A stretch of DNA of 10,635 nt from Bacillota bacterium (GCA_023441145.1 JAEZQN010000022.1:1-10635); one strand, 5' to 3'; counted from the stretch's first letter, positions 1 to 6,972 are shown. Made by a program: numbers and translations. The notes: a model not told the origin generated them from the letters alone.

Positions 1-841
1 GGGTATAGATAGTACCACTTGACTTTGGAGTAATTTCTATCGTATTCTCTTTCCCATCTCTTTGATAAGTAATCTTCACAGGGTTACTAGTAAGTGGGTA
101 TTTCGTAAAATACTCACCAAGATCATCACCCGTTTTCACAGGCTGACCATCAACAGCTACCAGTATATCACCATTCTTCATTCCTGCTGACTCAAAAGCA
201 CCATTCTCAGTTATAGATGTAACTTCACATGGATTGTCTCCTCCATCGTAACCAAAGCCTAAAAGGAATTTTTCATAACTAGTAGGGATTAACGTAGCTT
301 TATGACTTTCTCCATCTCTCTTATATGTGATATCGATTGGTTCGCTATCCTCGATTGGATGAAATTGAAGATATACACTAATATCCCTGCCTATATCTAC
401 AGAAGAACCATTGATACTAGTGATCACATCCCCTTCTTTAAGACCCGCTTGTTCTGCGGCAAAGCCTTCTTGCACGCCTGTAACAACTGGCTTATCGATA
501 CCTGTCAAACCAACCACAAACATTGCTAAGATAAAGGCTAAGATGAAGTTAAAAATAGGCCCTCCGGCAATTACAGAGATTCTAGCCCAAACTCCCTTCT
601 TATTAAAAGCTCTTTCATCCTCACAGGTTTCGTCCTCTCCAAGCATCATACAAGAACCACCAATTGGGAACAATTTTAGAGAATACCTAGTTTCCTTCCC
701 CTGACGACTTAGTAAACGAGGTCCCATACCAAGGGAAAATTCATTTACCTTAATTCCATTCTTTTTTGCTAGAAGGAAGTGCCCTAGTTCATGGAATATA
801 ATTATTATACTAAATACAAGTAATGCAATGATTATCTTCAT
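1..841 (-). CDS. rseP: RseP/RasP-family site-2 zinc metalloprotease, N-terminal 280 residues (gene runs off the left edge)
   Basis: This is an intramembrane zinc protease of the M50B family, which cuts transmembrane anti-sigma factors and leftover signal peptides in the cytoplasmic membrane. Reading the minus strand from the ATG at 841 gives 280 uninterrupted codons to the window edge. The first membrane segment carries the zinc motif HELGH at residues 17-21. It is followed by a FSLGMGP stretch (35-41), PIGG (59-62) and AGGPIFNF (92-99), all typical of the family. Two PDZ-like domains follow, at about residues 118-190 and 198-275, each with a GxxxGD-type core (AGLKEGDVI and AGMKNGDIL). The C-terminal membrane segments with the second active-site motif (LDG) must lie beyond position 1. 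AGGAGG stands 5 bases before the start. The gene begins 24 bases after dxr, as the last visible member of the pyrH-frr-uppS-cdsA-dxr operon. Identification is firm; the two-PDZ layout is read directly. Confidence 0.95.
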   Translation of the reverse strand, partial: MKIIIALLVFSIIIIFHELGHFLLAKKNGIKVNEFSLGMGPRLLSRQGKETRYSLKLFPIGGSCMMLGEDETCEDERAFNKKGVWARISVIAGGPIFNFILAFILAMFVVGLTGIDKPVVTGVQEGFAAEQAGLKEGDVITSINGSSVDIGRDISVYLQFHPIEDSEPIDITYKRDGESHKATLIPTSYEKFLLGFGYDGGDNPCEVTSITENGAFESAGMKNGDILVAVDGQPVKTGDDLGEYFTKYPLTSNPVKITYQRDGKENTIEITPKSSGTIYT

Positions 842-865
842 GTAACCCTCCTATATCCTATTTTT

Positions 866-2020
866 TTAACACTTATCCTTCCAGGTACTGTTAATAAAAT
901 CATATGTGTCTTGTTCAATTCTTAGAATTTCATCAAGATGTGGTTCCTCTATAAAATCAAGCGTTCTCATGGACTGTTCGATAATCCTTACGATGTCCAA
1001 ATATCCGATTTGGCGATTAAGAAACATCGCTACTGCCCGTTCGTTGGCCGCATTAAACACCGTTGGCATGCTTCCGCCCCTCCTACCTGCTTCATAAGCT
1101 AACTTAAGAGCTGGGAAATTCTCCATATCAGGTGCTTCAAAAGTAAGACCATTTAATTCATAGAAGTTAAGTCTCTCGCCTGGTAGCATTTTTCTTGCTG
1201 GATAATAGAGTGCATACTGAATCGGCAATCTCATATCGGGAGTCCCTAGTTGTGCCATAACAGCCCCATCAGCAAACTCCACCATAGAATGAATCACGCT
1301 TTGTGGTTGTACTACTACTTCAATTTGGTCTAGATTAAGACCAAATAACCATTTTGTCTCTATTACTTCTAGTCCTTTATTGACCATAGTAGAGGAATCA
1401 ATGGTAATCTTTTGTCCCATTGCCCAGTTGGGATGCTTTAGGGCGTCCTCTACCTGTATATGCTCTAACTCTTCCTTCTTTCTACCACGGAATGGCCCCC
1501 CAGAAGCAGTCAGTATAATCTTACTTATTTCCTCTCTATTTTCCCCATTGATACATTGAAAAATAGCAGAATGCTCGCTATCTACAGGAAGTATTTTTAC
1601 TCCCATCTCCTTAGCAAGTGGCATAATAATATGACCAGCAGTGACCAGCGTCTCTTTATTGGCAAGGGCGATATCTTTTCCTGCCTTAATCGCCTCAATA
1701 GTAGGTCGTATTCCTATCATACCTACCATAGCAGTCACCACTATCTGAGCATCCTTCATGGTGGCACATTCAATAAGGCCTTCCATTCCTGATACTACCT
1801 TAACGGGTAGATTTAAAAGCTGAGCCTTTAATTCTTTTGCCTTCTTAAGGTCGTAGACACATACCACCTCAGGCATAAATTCCTCTATTTGTTCCTTTAA
1901 CTTTACAATATTGCTACCAGCTGCCATTGCAGTTACGCGAATATCCTTATTATAACGAACAATGTCTAAAGTCTGAGTTCCAATGGAACCTGTAGAACCT
2001 AGCAAAACTATTTTTTTCAT
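866..2020 (-). CDS. dxr: 1-deoxy-D-xylulose 5-phosphate reductoisomerase
   Basis: Dxr (IspC) converts 1-deoxy-D-xylulose 5-phosphate to 2-C-methyl-D-erythritol 4-phosphate with NADPH. This is the first committed step of the cytosolic MEP isoprenoid pathway. The 384-residue product is close to the usual length. It has the NADPH-binding GSTGSIG motif at residues 8-14 and ALANKETLV around the NKE at 121-123. The metal ligands are D147 and E149 in VDSEH and E218 in NKGLE. The substrate-loop residues S173 (SGGPF) and H196 (HPNWAMG) are also in place. All of these match the E. coli enzyme with an offset of about 13. The start follows a modest AGGAAG site, and the stop is TAA. It lies 45 bases after cdsA and 24 before rseP. 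Its product pathway supplies the isopentenyl units that UppS, encoded two genes upstream, polymerises. No key residue is missing. Confidence 0.97.
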   Translation of the reverse strand: MKKIVLLGSTGSIGTQTLDIVRYNKDIRVTAMAAGSNIVKLKEQIEEFMPEVVCVYDLKKAKELKAQLLNLPVKVVSGMEGLIECATMKDAQIVVTAMVGMIGIRPTIEAIKAGKDIALANKETLVTAGHIIMPLAKEMGVKILPVDSEHSAIFQCINGENREEISKIILTASGGPFRGRKKEELEHIQVEDALKHPNWAMGQKITIDSSTMVNKGLEVIETKWLFGLNLDQIEVVVQPQSVIHSMVEFADGAVMAQLGTPDMRLPIQYALYYPARKMLPGERLNFYELNGLTFEAPDMENFPALKLAYEAGRRGGSMPTVFNAANERAVAMFLNRQIGYLDIVRIIEQSMRTLDFIEEPHLDEILRIEQDTYDFINSTWKDKC

Positions 2021-2065
2021 TTTTTGTCTTCCTAACTGTTAATATACTAATTGCAAGACCGTCCC

Positions 2066-2866
2066 TTATAGAATTGTCATTAAAAGTAAGTAAACAATAG
2101 GAGCGGTAAATATTATACTATCAAAACGATCCAAAATACCCCCATGGCCAGGAATTAATTTTCCATAATCCTTAATACCATGATTTCTCTTAATTGCAGA
2201 TGCAGCCAAATCACCTATCTGTGAAAGAACACTTGAAGCAGCTCCTATAACAGCAAGACTTACCTGTGGATAATCAATAGTAGTCAAATGGCTTTTAAAT
2301 ACTGTGGCATAAATAAATCCAATTAAACCAGCGCCAATAACACCACCGATACATCCCTCAATAGATTTTTTAGGGCTTAACTGACTTGGAAGCTTATGCT
2401 TTCCAATCAACATACCAACACAGTATGCACAAGTGTCAGAACCCCAAGCTCCAATAAAAGCTAACCAAATGAGATACACGCCATGATCTAACATTCTAAG
2501 TTGATATAAATAAGATAACATAATGGACACATATACAAATCCAAATACTGTCATGGCAATTTGCTCTGATTTATATTTCGGATATAAAATAACATAAATT
2601 GACATCACTACCAAAAGTAATACAACTATTGTGTAAAACATACAATCTGAATAACCAAAGTAGATTGAAAAATCCAATGCCAAAGTAGCTAGATATCCAG
2701 CAAGCGCCAGTACTGTCTTATGAATATTAACTACCCGATATAATTCCATAAGGCCAATAAGACTAATTAACACTACTAAACCAAATAATATATCCCCACC
2801 TAATATAACAGTACTAACCATAATTGCCAATAAAACTATCCCGCTGATTAAGCGTGTAACAAACAT
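2066..2866 (-). CDS. cdsA: Phosphatidate cytidylyltransferase (CDP-diacylglycerol synthase)
   Basis: CdsA is a polytopic membrane enzyme that makes CDP-diacylglycerol from phosphatidic acid and CTP, the branch point for bacterial phospholipids. The 266-residue product is strongly hydrophobic, with about seven or eight predicted membrane segments. Near the C-terminus it carries the family signature, at about residues 223-249: SAIKRNHGIKDYGK continuing to PGHGGILDRFD. This includes the Lys-Asp pair and the final Asp-Arg-x-Asp used for metal and nucleotide binding. The ATG at 2866 is preceded by GGGGG, which overlaps the TAG stop of uppS. Only 11 bases separate the two genes, so translational coupling is likely. 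The stop is TAA, and dxr follows after 45 bases. Length and signature are normal for the family. Confidence 0.96.
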   Translation of the reverse strand: MFVTRLISGIVLLAIMVSTVILGGDILFGLVVLISLIGLMELYRVVNIHKTVLALAGYLATLALDFSIYFGYSDCMFYTIVVLLLVVMSIYVILYPKYKSEQIAMTVFGFVYVSIMLSYLYQLRMLDHGVYLIWLAFIGAWGSDTCAYCVGMLIGKHKLPSQLSPKKSIEGCIGGVIGAGLIGFIYATVFKSHLTTIDYPQVSLAVIGAASSVLSQIGDLAASAIKRNHGIKDYGKLIPGHGGILDRFDSIIFTAPIVYLLLMTIL

Positions 2867-2877
2867 GTTATGTCCCC

Positions 2878-3603
2878 CTAAACTTTACCGTATCTTCTAT
2901 CCCGGCTATTATAATATTCAATGCCCTTTATTAATTCCTTTTTGTCAAAGTCTGGCCAAAGTACATCTGTAAAATAGAATTCTGTATATGCCAACTGCCA
3001 TAATAGGTAGTTAGACAATCTTTGTTCTCCGCTAGTACGGATTAGTAAGTCAGGATCTGGAATCCCTTTTGTATCCAAGTAACCAGAAAACAGCTCACTA
3101 TCTATCTCCTCTAGCTTCACTAACCCTTTATCATAATCCTCAATTACCCTCTTTACTCCTCTAAGAATCTCATCTCTACTTCCATAATTGAGTGCAATAT
3201 TAAAATTAAGCCCTGTGTTTGATGCACTAATACGCTCTAACTCACGGATACTTTCCCTTAAATCCTCATCTAGAGCAGCAATATCACCTAATACTCGGAC
3301 ACGCATATTATTTTTTGTGGTGGTCTTTACACAGTCCTTCATATAATTCCGAAGAAGCTTCATCAAAGCATCCACTTCAGACTGAGGTCTTCCCCAGTTT
3401 TCTGTAGAAAAGGCATACACTGTTAAGTATTCTACCCCCATATTGTACGCTTCTTCACAAATCCGTTCAACATTCTTACTGCCCTGTGCATGGCCATAAT
3501 TTCTTGGCATAAAGCGTTTTTTCGCCCATCTACCATTCCCATCTAAAATAATAGCAACATGCTTTGGTATCAGTAATTCATCAAGTTTGCTTCTGGTTGC
3601 CAT
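2878..3603 (-). CDS. uppS: Undecaprenyl diphosphate synthase (cis-prenyltransferase)
   Basis: UppS is a cytosolic or peripheral membrane enzyme that adds eight isopentenyl units in cis to farnesyl diphosphate, giving the C55 carrier for peptidoglycan and wall polymers. The 241-residue protein has the N-terminal signature HVAIILDGNGRWAKKR at residues 15-30, with the catalytic Asp21 and Arg25-Trp26. Other family motifs are FSTENW (65-70), NYGSRDEI (139-146) and the C-terminal PDLLIRTSGEQRLSN (184-198). The start is an ATG 6 bases after a perfect AGGAGG. The stop is TAG. Upstream, a 69-base gap from frr holds a perfect palindrome (3631-3654). Downstream, cdsA begins 11 bases after the stop. Nothing in the active site is unusual. 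Confidence 0.97.
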   Translation of the reverse strand: MATRSKLDELLIPKHVAIILDGNGRWAKKRFMPRNYGHAQGSKNVERICEEAYNMGVEYLTVYAFSTENWGRPQSEVDALMKLLRNYMKDCVKTTTKNNMRVRVLGDIAALDEDLRESIRELERISASNTGLNFNIALNYGSRDEILRGVKRVIEDYDKGLVKLEEIDSELFSGYLDTKGIPDPDLLIRTSGEQRLSNYLLWQLAYTEFYFTDVLWPDFDKKELIKGIEYYNSRDRRYGKV

Positions 3604-3609
3604 TGTAAT

Positions 3610-3615
3610 CCTCCT
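3610..3615 (-). promoter_or_regulatory. Ribosome binding site of uppS (AGGAGG)
   Basis: A perfect AGGAGG lies 6 bases before the uppS ATG. It sits 15 bases downstream of a strong 24-base palindrome, so the site stays outside that hairpin. Confidence 0.85.
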
Positions 3616-3630
3616 ATATTAATAGAAGGA

Positions 3631-3654
3631 CGTATTTTGCGTTCGCAAAATACG
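3631..3654 (-). repeat. Perfect palindromic hairpin between frr and uppS
   Basis: The ten bases CGTATTTTGC and their exact reverse complement GCAAAATACG flank a four-base loop. This makes a stable stem-loop inside the pyrH-frr-uppS transcript. Two further G-C pairs can form beyond one mismatch at the base. On the minus strand it is followed by TCCTTCTATTAATA and not by a U-tract, so it does not look like a simple terminator. It could be an RNA-processing or 3'-end-protecting stem, a partial attenuator, or one copy of a dispersed REP-like palindrome. Only one copy is visible here, so the choice is open. Confidence 0.75.
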
Positions 3655-3672
3655 CCCCTATGGTCAGAAAGC

Positions 3673-4227
3673 TTATACGGTTAAGATTTCCTTTGATTTT
3701 GCTTCCATAGTCTTTTCAATCTCAGCAACAAATTTGTCAGTCATTTTCTGGGTCTTATCTTCCAAACTCTTTAATTCATCCTCTGTAATCTCGCTAGCCT
3801 TATTCATCTTCTTTAAGGAATCGTTAGCGTCTCTACGGATATTACGAATTGCAACTTTTGCATTCTCAGCCTTCTTCTTAACATCCTTCACTAATTCCTT
3901 ACGTCTTTCCTCAGTTAATTCAGGGAATACAAGACGAATTGTCTTACCATCATTAGAAGGAGTAATACCTACATCAGATGCTAAAATAGCCTTTTCAATC
4001 TCTTTAATTAAGCTGCTCTCCCATGGTTGAATCATAATCACTCTAGGTTCTGGAACAGATACATTAGCAACTGATTGCAATGAAGATGGCTGTCCATAAT
4101 ATTCTACACGAATTTTATCAAGAATATGTGGATTAGCTCGTCCAGCGCGGATGGATACATACTCCTCCTTAAGTGTTTCAATTGTTTTATTCATCTTTAC
4201 TTCATATTGTTCGATTCTTGAATCCAT
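3673..4227 (-). CDS. frr: Ribosome recycling factor
   Basis: RRF works with EF-G to split the post-termination ribosome so that it can start again. From the ATG at 4227 the protein has 184 residues, the normal length. It shows the conserved RAGRAN (27-32), the domain II stretch around YYGQP to QPWE (43-70), and RNIRRDAND (128-136) in the C-terminal three-helix bundle. The reading frame stays open upstream to an ATG ten codons earlier. The chosen start has AGGAGG seven bases before it and matches the family N-terminus, while the upstream one has no such site. The gene is 46 bases after pyrH, the usual Firmicute order, and ends in TAA. It is followed by a 69-base spacer with a hairpin before uppS. 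Confidence 0.97.
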   Translation of the reverse strand: MDSRIEQYEVKMNKTIETLKEEYVSIRAGRANPHILDKIRVEYYGQPSSLQSVANVSVPEPRVIMIQPWESSLIKEIEKAILASDVGITPSNDGKTIRLVFPELTEERRKELVKDVKKKAENAKVAIRNIRRDANDSLKKMNKASEITEDELKSLEDKTQKMTDKFVAEIEKTMEAKSKEILTV

Positions 4228-4234
4228 TTTGAAC

Positions 4235-4240
4235 CCTCCT
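4235..4240 (-). promoter_or_regulatory. Ribosome binding site that fixes the frr start
   Basis: AGGAGG lies seven bases before the ATG at 4227 and inside the ten-codon open extension upstream. It supports the 184-residue form of RRF over the 194-residue reading. Confidence 0.85.
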
Positions 4241-4273
4241 AATTGATATTCTTCCAAAAATCCTTGTTACAAT

Positions 4274-4978
4274 TTATACAGTAACCCTTGTTCCAGAGAA
4301 CTTTCCAGAAACAGAGTTCACAATACTATTTTCTTCATTCAGCCCAAATACTAAAAGCGGCATTTTATTCTCTAAGCACATAATAGATGCAGTCAAATCA
4401 ATCACTGCTAACTTCTTCTCTATTACCTCTTCAAAAGATACCTCATCATATTTTTGTGCAGCTTTATTCTTCTTAGGATCACTGTCATACACTCCATCTA
4501 TCGCTTTCGCACATAGAATCACATCAGCATCCATCTCTATAGCACGTAAGACAATACCCGTATCTGTTGAAAAATAAGGATGTCCAGTACCACCTGCAAA
4601 AAAGACAACCATACCTTTATCAAAATACTTATTGGCTCTATCCTTAGAGAACAACTTCGTCATGGAACCACATTCAAATGGTGTTAAAATCTGTGTCTTC
4701 ATTCCTACATGTCTGAAAATCTCAGATACATAGATACAATTCATTACTGTAGCTAACATTCCAATCTGATCAGCCTTTGTTCTATCAATGGTTTCACTAG
4801 TTCTTCCTCTCCAGAAGTTACCTCCACCAATTACAATACCTACTTGAATTCCACCATCGACTAATACTTTTACCTGCTTTGCAACCTTAATGCAAGTTTC
4901 TTCGTCGAATCCTGTCTTTTTATCACCTGCTAATGCTTCTCCACTTAGCTTAAGAAATACTCTCTTATAATTCTCCAC
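4274..4978 (-). CDS. pyrH: UMP kinase (uridylate kinase)
   Basis: PyrH is the bacterial hexameric amino-acid-kinase-fold enzyme that phosphorylates UMP to UDP, feeding UTP and CTP synthesis. The 234-residue protein begins with FLKLSGEAL (residues 8-16). It has the glycine loop GGGN (51-54), GMLATVMN (73-80), the UMP-binding GTGHPYFSTDT (130-140), DGVYDSDP (161-168) and DLTAS (194-198). The start codon is GTG at 4978: an in-frame TAG lies two codons upstream and the KLSGEA motif follows at once, so no other start fits. The Shine-Dalgarno signal is poor, with AAAGG about 12 bases away and only a weak GAG nearer. A 14-codon ORF in another frame begins with ATG 11 bases upstream and overlaps the start. 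A near-consensus promoter at 5090-5118 gives a leader of about 105 bases. The rpsB-tsf pair commonly found upstream is not here. Confidence 0.96.
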   Translation of the reverse strand: MENYKRVFLKLSGEALAGDKKTGFDEETCIKVAKQVKVLVDGGIQVGIVIGGGNFWRGRTSETIDRTKADQIGMLATVMNCIYVSEIFRHVGMKTQILTPFECGSMTKLFSKDRANKYFDKGMVVFFAGGTGHPYFSTDTGIVLRAIEMDADVILCAKAIDGVYDSDPKKNKAAQKYDEVSFEEVIEKKLAVIDLTASIMCLENKMPLLVFGLNEENSIVNSVSGKFSGTRVTV

Positions 4979-4989
4979 AGTCTACTCAT
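4945..4989 (-). other. Possible 14-codon upstream ORF overlapping the pyrH start
   Basis: An ATG at 4989 opens a 14-codon frame (MSRLWRIIREYFLS) that ends at a TAA inside pyrH. It uses a different frame from pyrH. AAAGG ends one base before this ATG, which is too close for good initiation on it and rather far (12 bases) from the pyrH GTG. It may be chance, but its position could affect pyrH translation. Confidence 0.25.
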
Positions 4990-5089
4990 GCCTTTCTATA
5001 CTTATATGGATCTTTTATCCTGTAAGTTATCTTTCACGTATTTACCATCATGAAAATAGTAAATTATTGCTATATACAGCCTGCATTTA

Positions 5090-5118
5090 ATTATATAATA
5101 AATCAAACTGTTTTTCAA
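5090..5118 (-). promoter_or_regulatory. Sigma-A-type promoter for the pyrH operon
   Basis: On the minus strand the -35 box TTGAAA (5113-5118) and a perfect -10 box TATAAT (5090-5095) are exactly 17 bases apart. Transcription would start near 5083, giving a leader of about 105 bases before the pyrH GTG. It lies just after the stop of the preceding gene, with no terminator hairpin between, so read-through from upstream is also possible. Confidence 0.8.
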
Positions 5119-5131
5119 CAAATTTTAGCAT

Positions 5132-5788
5132 CTAGCCCTTATACATCATCAATACAGGAGTTACATCAAAAAAGCTTGATGCTAGATATCTTCTCACTAT
5201 ATTGCCTTCCGCTACATAAAGATATACTTCTCCAGAGCCCTTCATTCCATCCTTCGCTTCTGGCACAATGGAAACCTTCCATTGATCCGTTACAAAGGCA
5301 AGGGTAAAGCCTTCCGTATTATATATATTGTATTTGCTCTGTACTACAAATTCTGTGCCCTTTAAAAGATTGGCCTCATTGATTGTAACACGGTTTCCAC
5401 GTGGTAACTCTAGATACACTTGGCATTTTAACTCCTGACCAATCACTACTTTATTCTCAAGAGCATTTCCTACCACTTGAATTGACTTTAAAAAACCGTC
5501 TAACTCTTCTACTCTTGTAGAACTTTCTTCTAAGCAGTTCACTATGCGGGAATCACCAAGTAACGCCTTACTTAACTTTTTAACAACTCCCTGTTCCTTC
5601 CCTACGGTGAAGTTCACAGCATCAAATCCTGTTTCATTGCTTAATAATTTGTCACTCATAAGCCTTCTTACATCATAAAAAAACCCTAGGGTGCCAAAAG
5701 AAACATTTGTGTATTTTATCGTAGTGATAATCTCATTACGCTGCTGTTGACTTAGTAATTCATTATTAGTATTACCAGCTTTATCCAT
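5132..5788 (-). CDS. Conserved-looking cytosolic protein of unknown function
   Basis: I do not recognise this protein. From the ATG at 5788 it has 218 residues, with no signal peptide and no membrane segment, so it is probably cytosolic. The first ~110 residues look mainly helical, with charged stretches (KEQGVVKKLSKALLGD; STRVEELDGFLKSIQ). The remainder looks like a beta-rich domain, with strands around LKCQVYLELPRG (120-131), EFVVQSKYNIYN (146-157), TLAFVTDQWKVSIVPE (162-177) and GEVYLYVAEG (186-195). An ATG three codons upstream abuts the AGAAAGGA site. The ATG at 5788 is 8 bases from it, so I prefer that start. The stop is TAG, about 14 bases before the -35 box of the pyrH promoter. A candidate promoter lies upstream, after the bactofilin terminator. 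Its location between a cytoskeletal gene and pyrH suggests no definite role. Codon use and the clean frame support a real gene. Confidence 0.75.
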   Translation of the reverse strand: MDKAGNTNNELLSQQQRNEIITTIKYTNVSFGTLGFFYDVRRLMSDKLLSNETGFDAVNFTVGKEQGVVKKLSKALLGDSRIVNCLEESSTRVEELDGFLKSIQVVGNALENKVVIGQELKCQVYLELPRGNRVTINEANLLKGTEFVVQSKYNIYNTEGFTLAFVTDQWKVSIVPEAKDGMKGSGEVYLYVAEGNIVRRYLASSFFDVTPVLMMYKG

Positions 5789-5796
5789 CCAAAACA

Positions 5797-5804
5797 TCCT
5801 TTCT
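5797..5804 (-). promoter_or_regulatory. Ribosome binding site deciding the start of the unknown gene
   Basis: AGAAAGGA sits 8 bases before the ATG at 5788. It overlaps the first base of the alternative ATG at 5797, which it could not serve. Confidence 0.65.
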
Positions 5805-5831
5805 ACCTATCCAATTCTTAGAACTTTACAT

Positions 5832-5840
5832 ATTGTAACA
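5832..5840 (-). promoter_or_regulatory. Candidate extended -10 promoter for the unknown gene
   Basis: The minus strand reads TGTTACAAT, a TGn extended -10 with TACAAT as the hexamer. The matching -35 position (5855-5860, TTTTCT) is weak and overlaps the tail of the bactofilin terminator. A start near 5825 would give a leader of about 37 bases. Confidence 0.4.
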
Positions 5841-5857
5841 CATTTTTCTCATCAAGA

Positions 5858-5899
5858 AAAGGCTATTGTAATAAACCTTTATTTATTACAATAGCCTTT
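5858..5899 (-). terminator. Intrinsic terminator after the bactofilin gene
   Basis: An 18-bp perfect stem (5858-5875 with 5882-5899) encloses a six-base loop. On the minus strand it ends in CCTTTTCTT, giving a short U-rich tail. It starts 23 bases after the bactofilin stop. The + strand side has only a weak U run, so it mainly serves minus-strand transcription. It makes the bactofilin gene largely a separate transcript. Confidence 0.8.
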
Positions 5900-5922
5900 A
5901 AATATTTACTATGTACTACTAC

Positions 5923-6972
5923 TTATTCATCAAAAACATTTTCTAAATCAACCTCTGCATAAACTAAGGAACAGTAACCATCTACCACTGCACCGTTATT
6001 GATTTGAACTGATTTTGCTTTTATATTACCTTTTACTATTGCTGTAGAATCTAAAACAACAGCTCCCTTAACATCAATCTGACCTTTAATAGCTCCAGCT
6101 ATAACACCAGCAGTTGCACTAACATCACCAACAATTACAGTACCCTGTCCTACTTTTATATTTCCAGAGCTTTCTACATTTCCTTCTAAACGTTTTGCAT
6201 TAACAAATACTTCCTGAGCCTTAGAATTTCCCTTAACAACACCATTGATAGAAAGCTTTCCACCACAGTCGATATCGCCTTCAACCTTACCATACACTTC
6301 AAGACTTCCACCAGCACTAATATTTCCGCTGATTACGGTGTTCTTTCCTATAACAGTAACCTCTGAACTGTTAACGGTCCTTTCCTCTCTTATCTCCTGA
6401 AGTCCAACTACATCCTCCATTTGGTCTTTTTCATTCGCTATTTCTGTTATCATCTTGTCCTCCTCATTATCTATAGAACTAATAATATTATCTACTTCTG
6501 CTTCGCTAATGGCATCAGCAAGATTCATACTTTCTAAGTCATCATGACTCTGGATCGTTTCTAGTAAATCATCTTCCTCACCTACACTAAAACTTACATC
6601 AGGACCATCACTTACAAACACTTCCTCTTGAACATCTACCATAGCATCTTTAAAGATCATATCTTCATCAGATTCCATTACATCATCCAACTTAAAATCC
6701 ATGTCTTCCTCTAGGTCCTTGCCTTCATCTAAGGCCTTCACCTTCTTTAAAAAGGCCTCTACATTAGCATCAATCTTGTCTGTTCTCTCTAGGTCCGAGG
6801 CAGGTATCTCCAAATCATCTACATCCTTTTCCACAGTTATATCTTCTAGGGTATTCACTAAGTCATCATCCTGAAAAAGGAGTTCTTCGTCACTCTCAGT
6901 AATAACATCATCTGGTAGCAACTCATTTACTGCTTGGGAAAAATCATCTTTAAAATCCTTAAAAAACCCCAT
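5923..6972 (-). CDS. Bactofilin-family cytoskeletal protein with a long acidic N-terminal extension
   Basis: Bactofilins polymerise without nucleotide into filaments that scaffold envelope and shape proteins at the membrane. Residues ~205-338 of this 349-residue protein form the typical right-handed beta-helix repeat. It begins VTVIGKNTVISGNISAGGS and continues through repeated G-[DN]-[IV] turns such as GKVEGDID, GNVESSGNIKVG and VKGNIKAKSVQI. Most bactofilins are 120-180 residues long. Here about 200 residues rich in Asp and Glu, probably disordered, precede the domain. They contain a related pair, TESDEELLFQDD (25-36) and MESDEDMIFKDA (99-110). The N-terminus MGFFKDFKDDFSQAV resembles the short hydrophobic-basic membrane-targeting tips known in other bactofilins. 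The start at 6972 has AGGAGG seven bases upstream. The frame is open for 34 more codons, but those overlap the promoter. The gene has its own promoter (7046-7074) and terminator (5858-5899). Family identification is firm; the role of the extension is not known. Confidence 0.92.
   Translation of the reverse strand: MGFFKDFKDDFSQAVNELLPDDVITESDEELLFQDDDLVNTLEDITVEKDVDDLEIPASDLERTDKIDANVEAFLKKVKALDEGKDLEEDMDFKLDDVMESDEDMIFKDAMVDVQEEVFVSDGPDVSFSVGEEDDLLETIQSHDDLESMNLADAISEAEVDNIISSIDNEEDKMITEIANEKDQMEDVVGLQEIREERTVNSSEVTVIGKNTVISGNISAGGSLEVYGKVEGDIDCGGKLSINGVVKGNSKAQEVFVNAKRLEGNVESSGNIKVGQGTVIVGDVSATAGVIAGAIKGQIDVKGAVVLDSTAIVKGNIKAKSVQINNGAVVDGYCSLVYAEVDLENVFDE

Noticed and set aside
302..704. 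Two overlapping + strand ORFs opposite rseP
   Set aside because: The minus strand encodes an intact M50 protease with HELGH and PDZ domains, so the + strand frames are shadows.
4979..5083. Known riboswitch or T-box in the pyrH leader
   Set aside because: I see only short imperfect stems (about 4-6 bp) and none of the conserved blocks of a known class.
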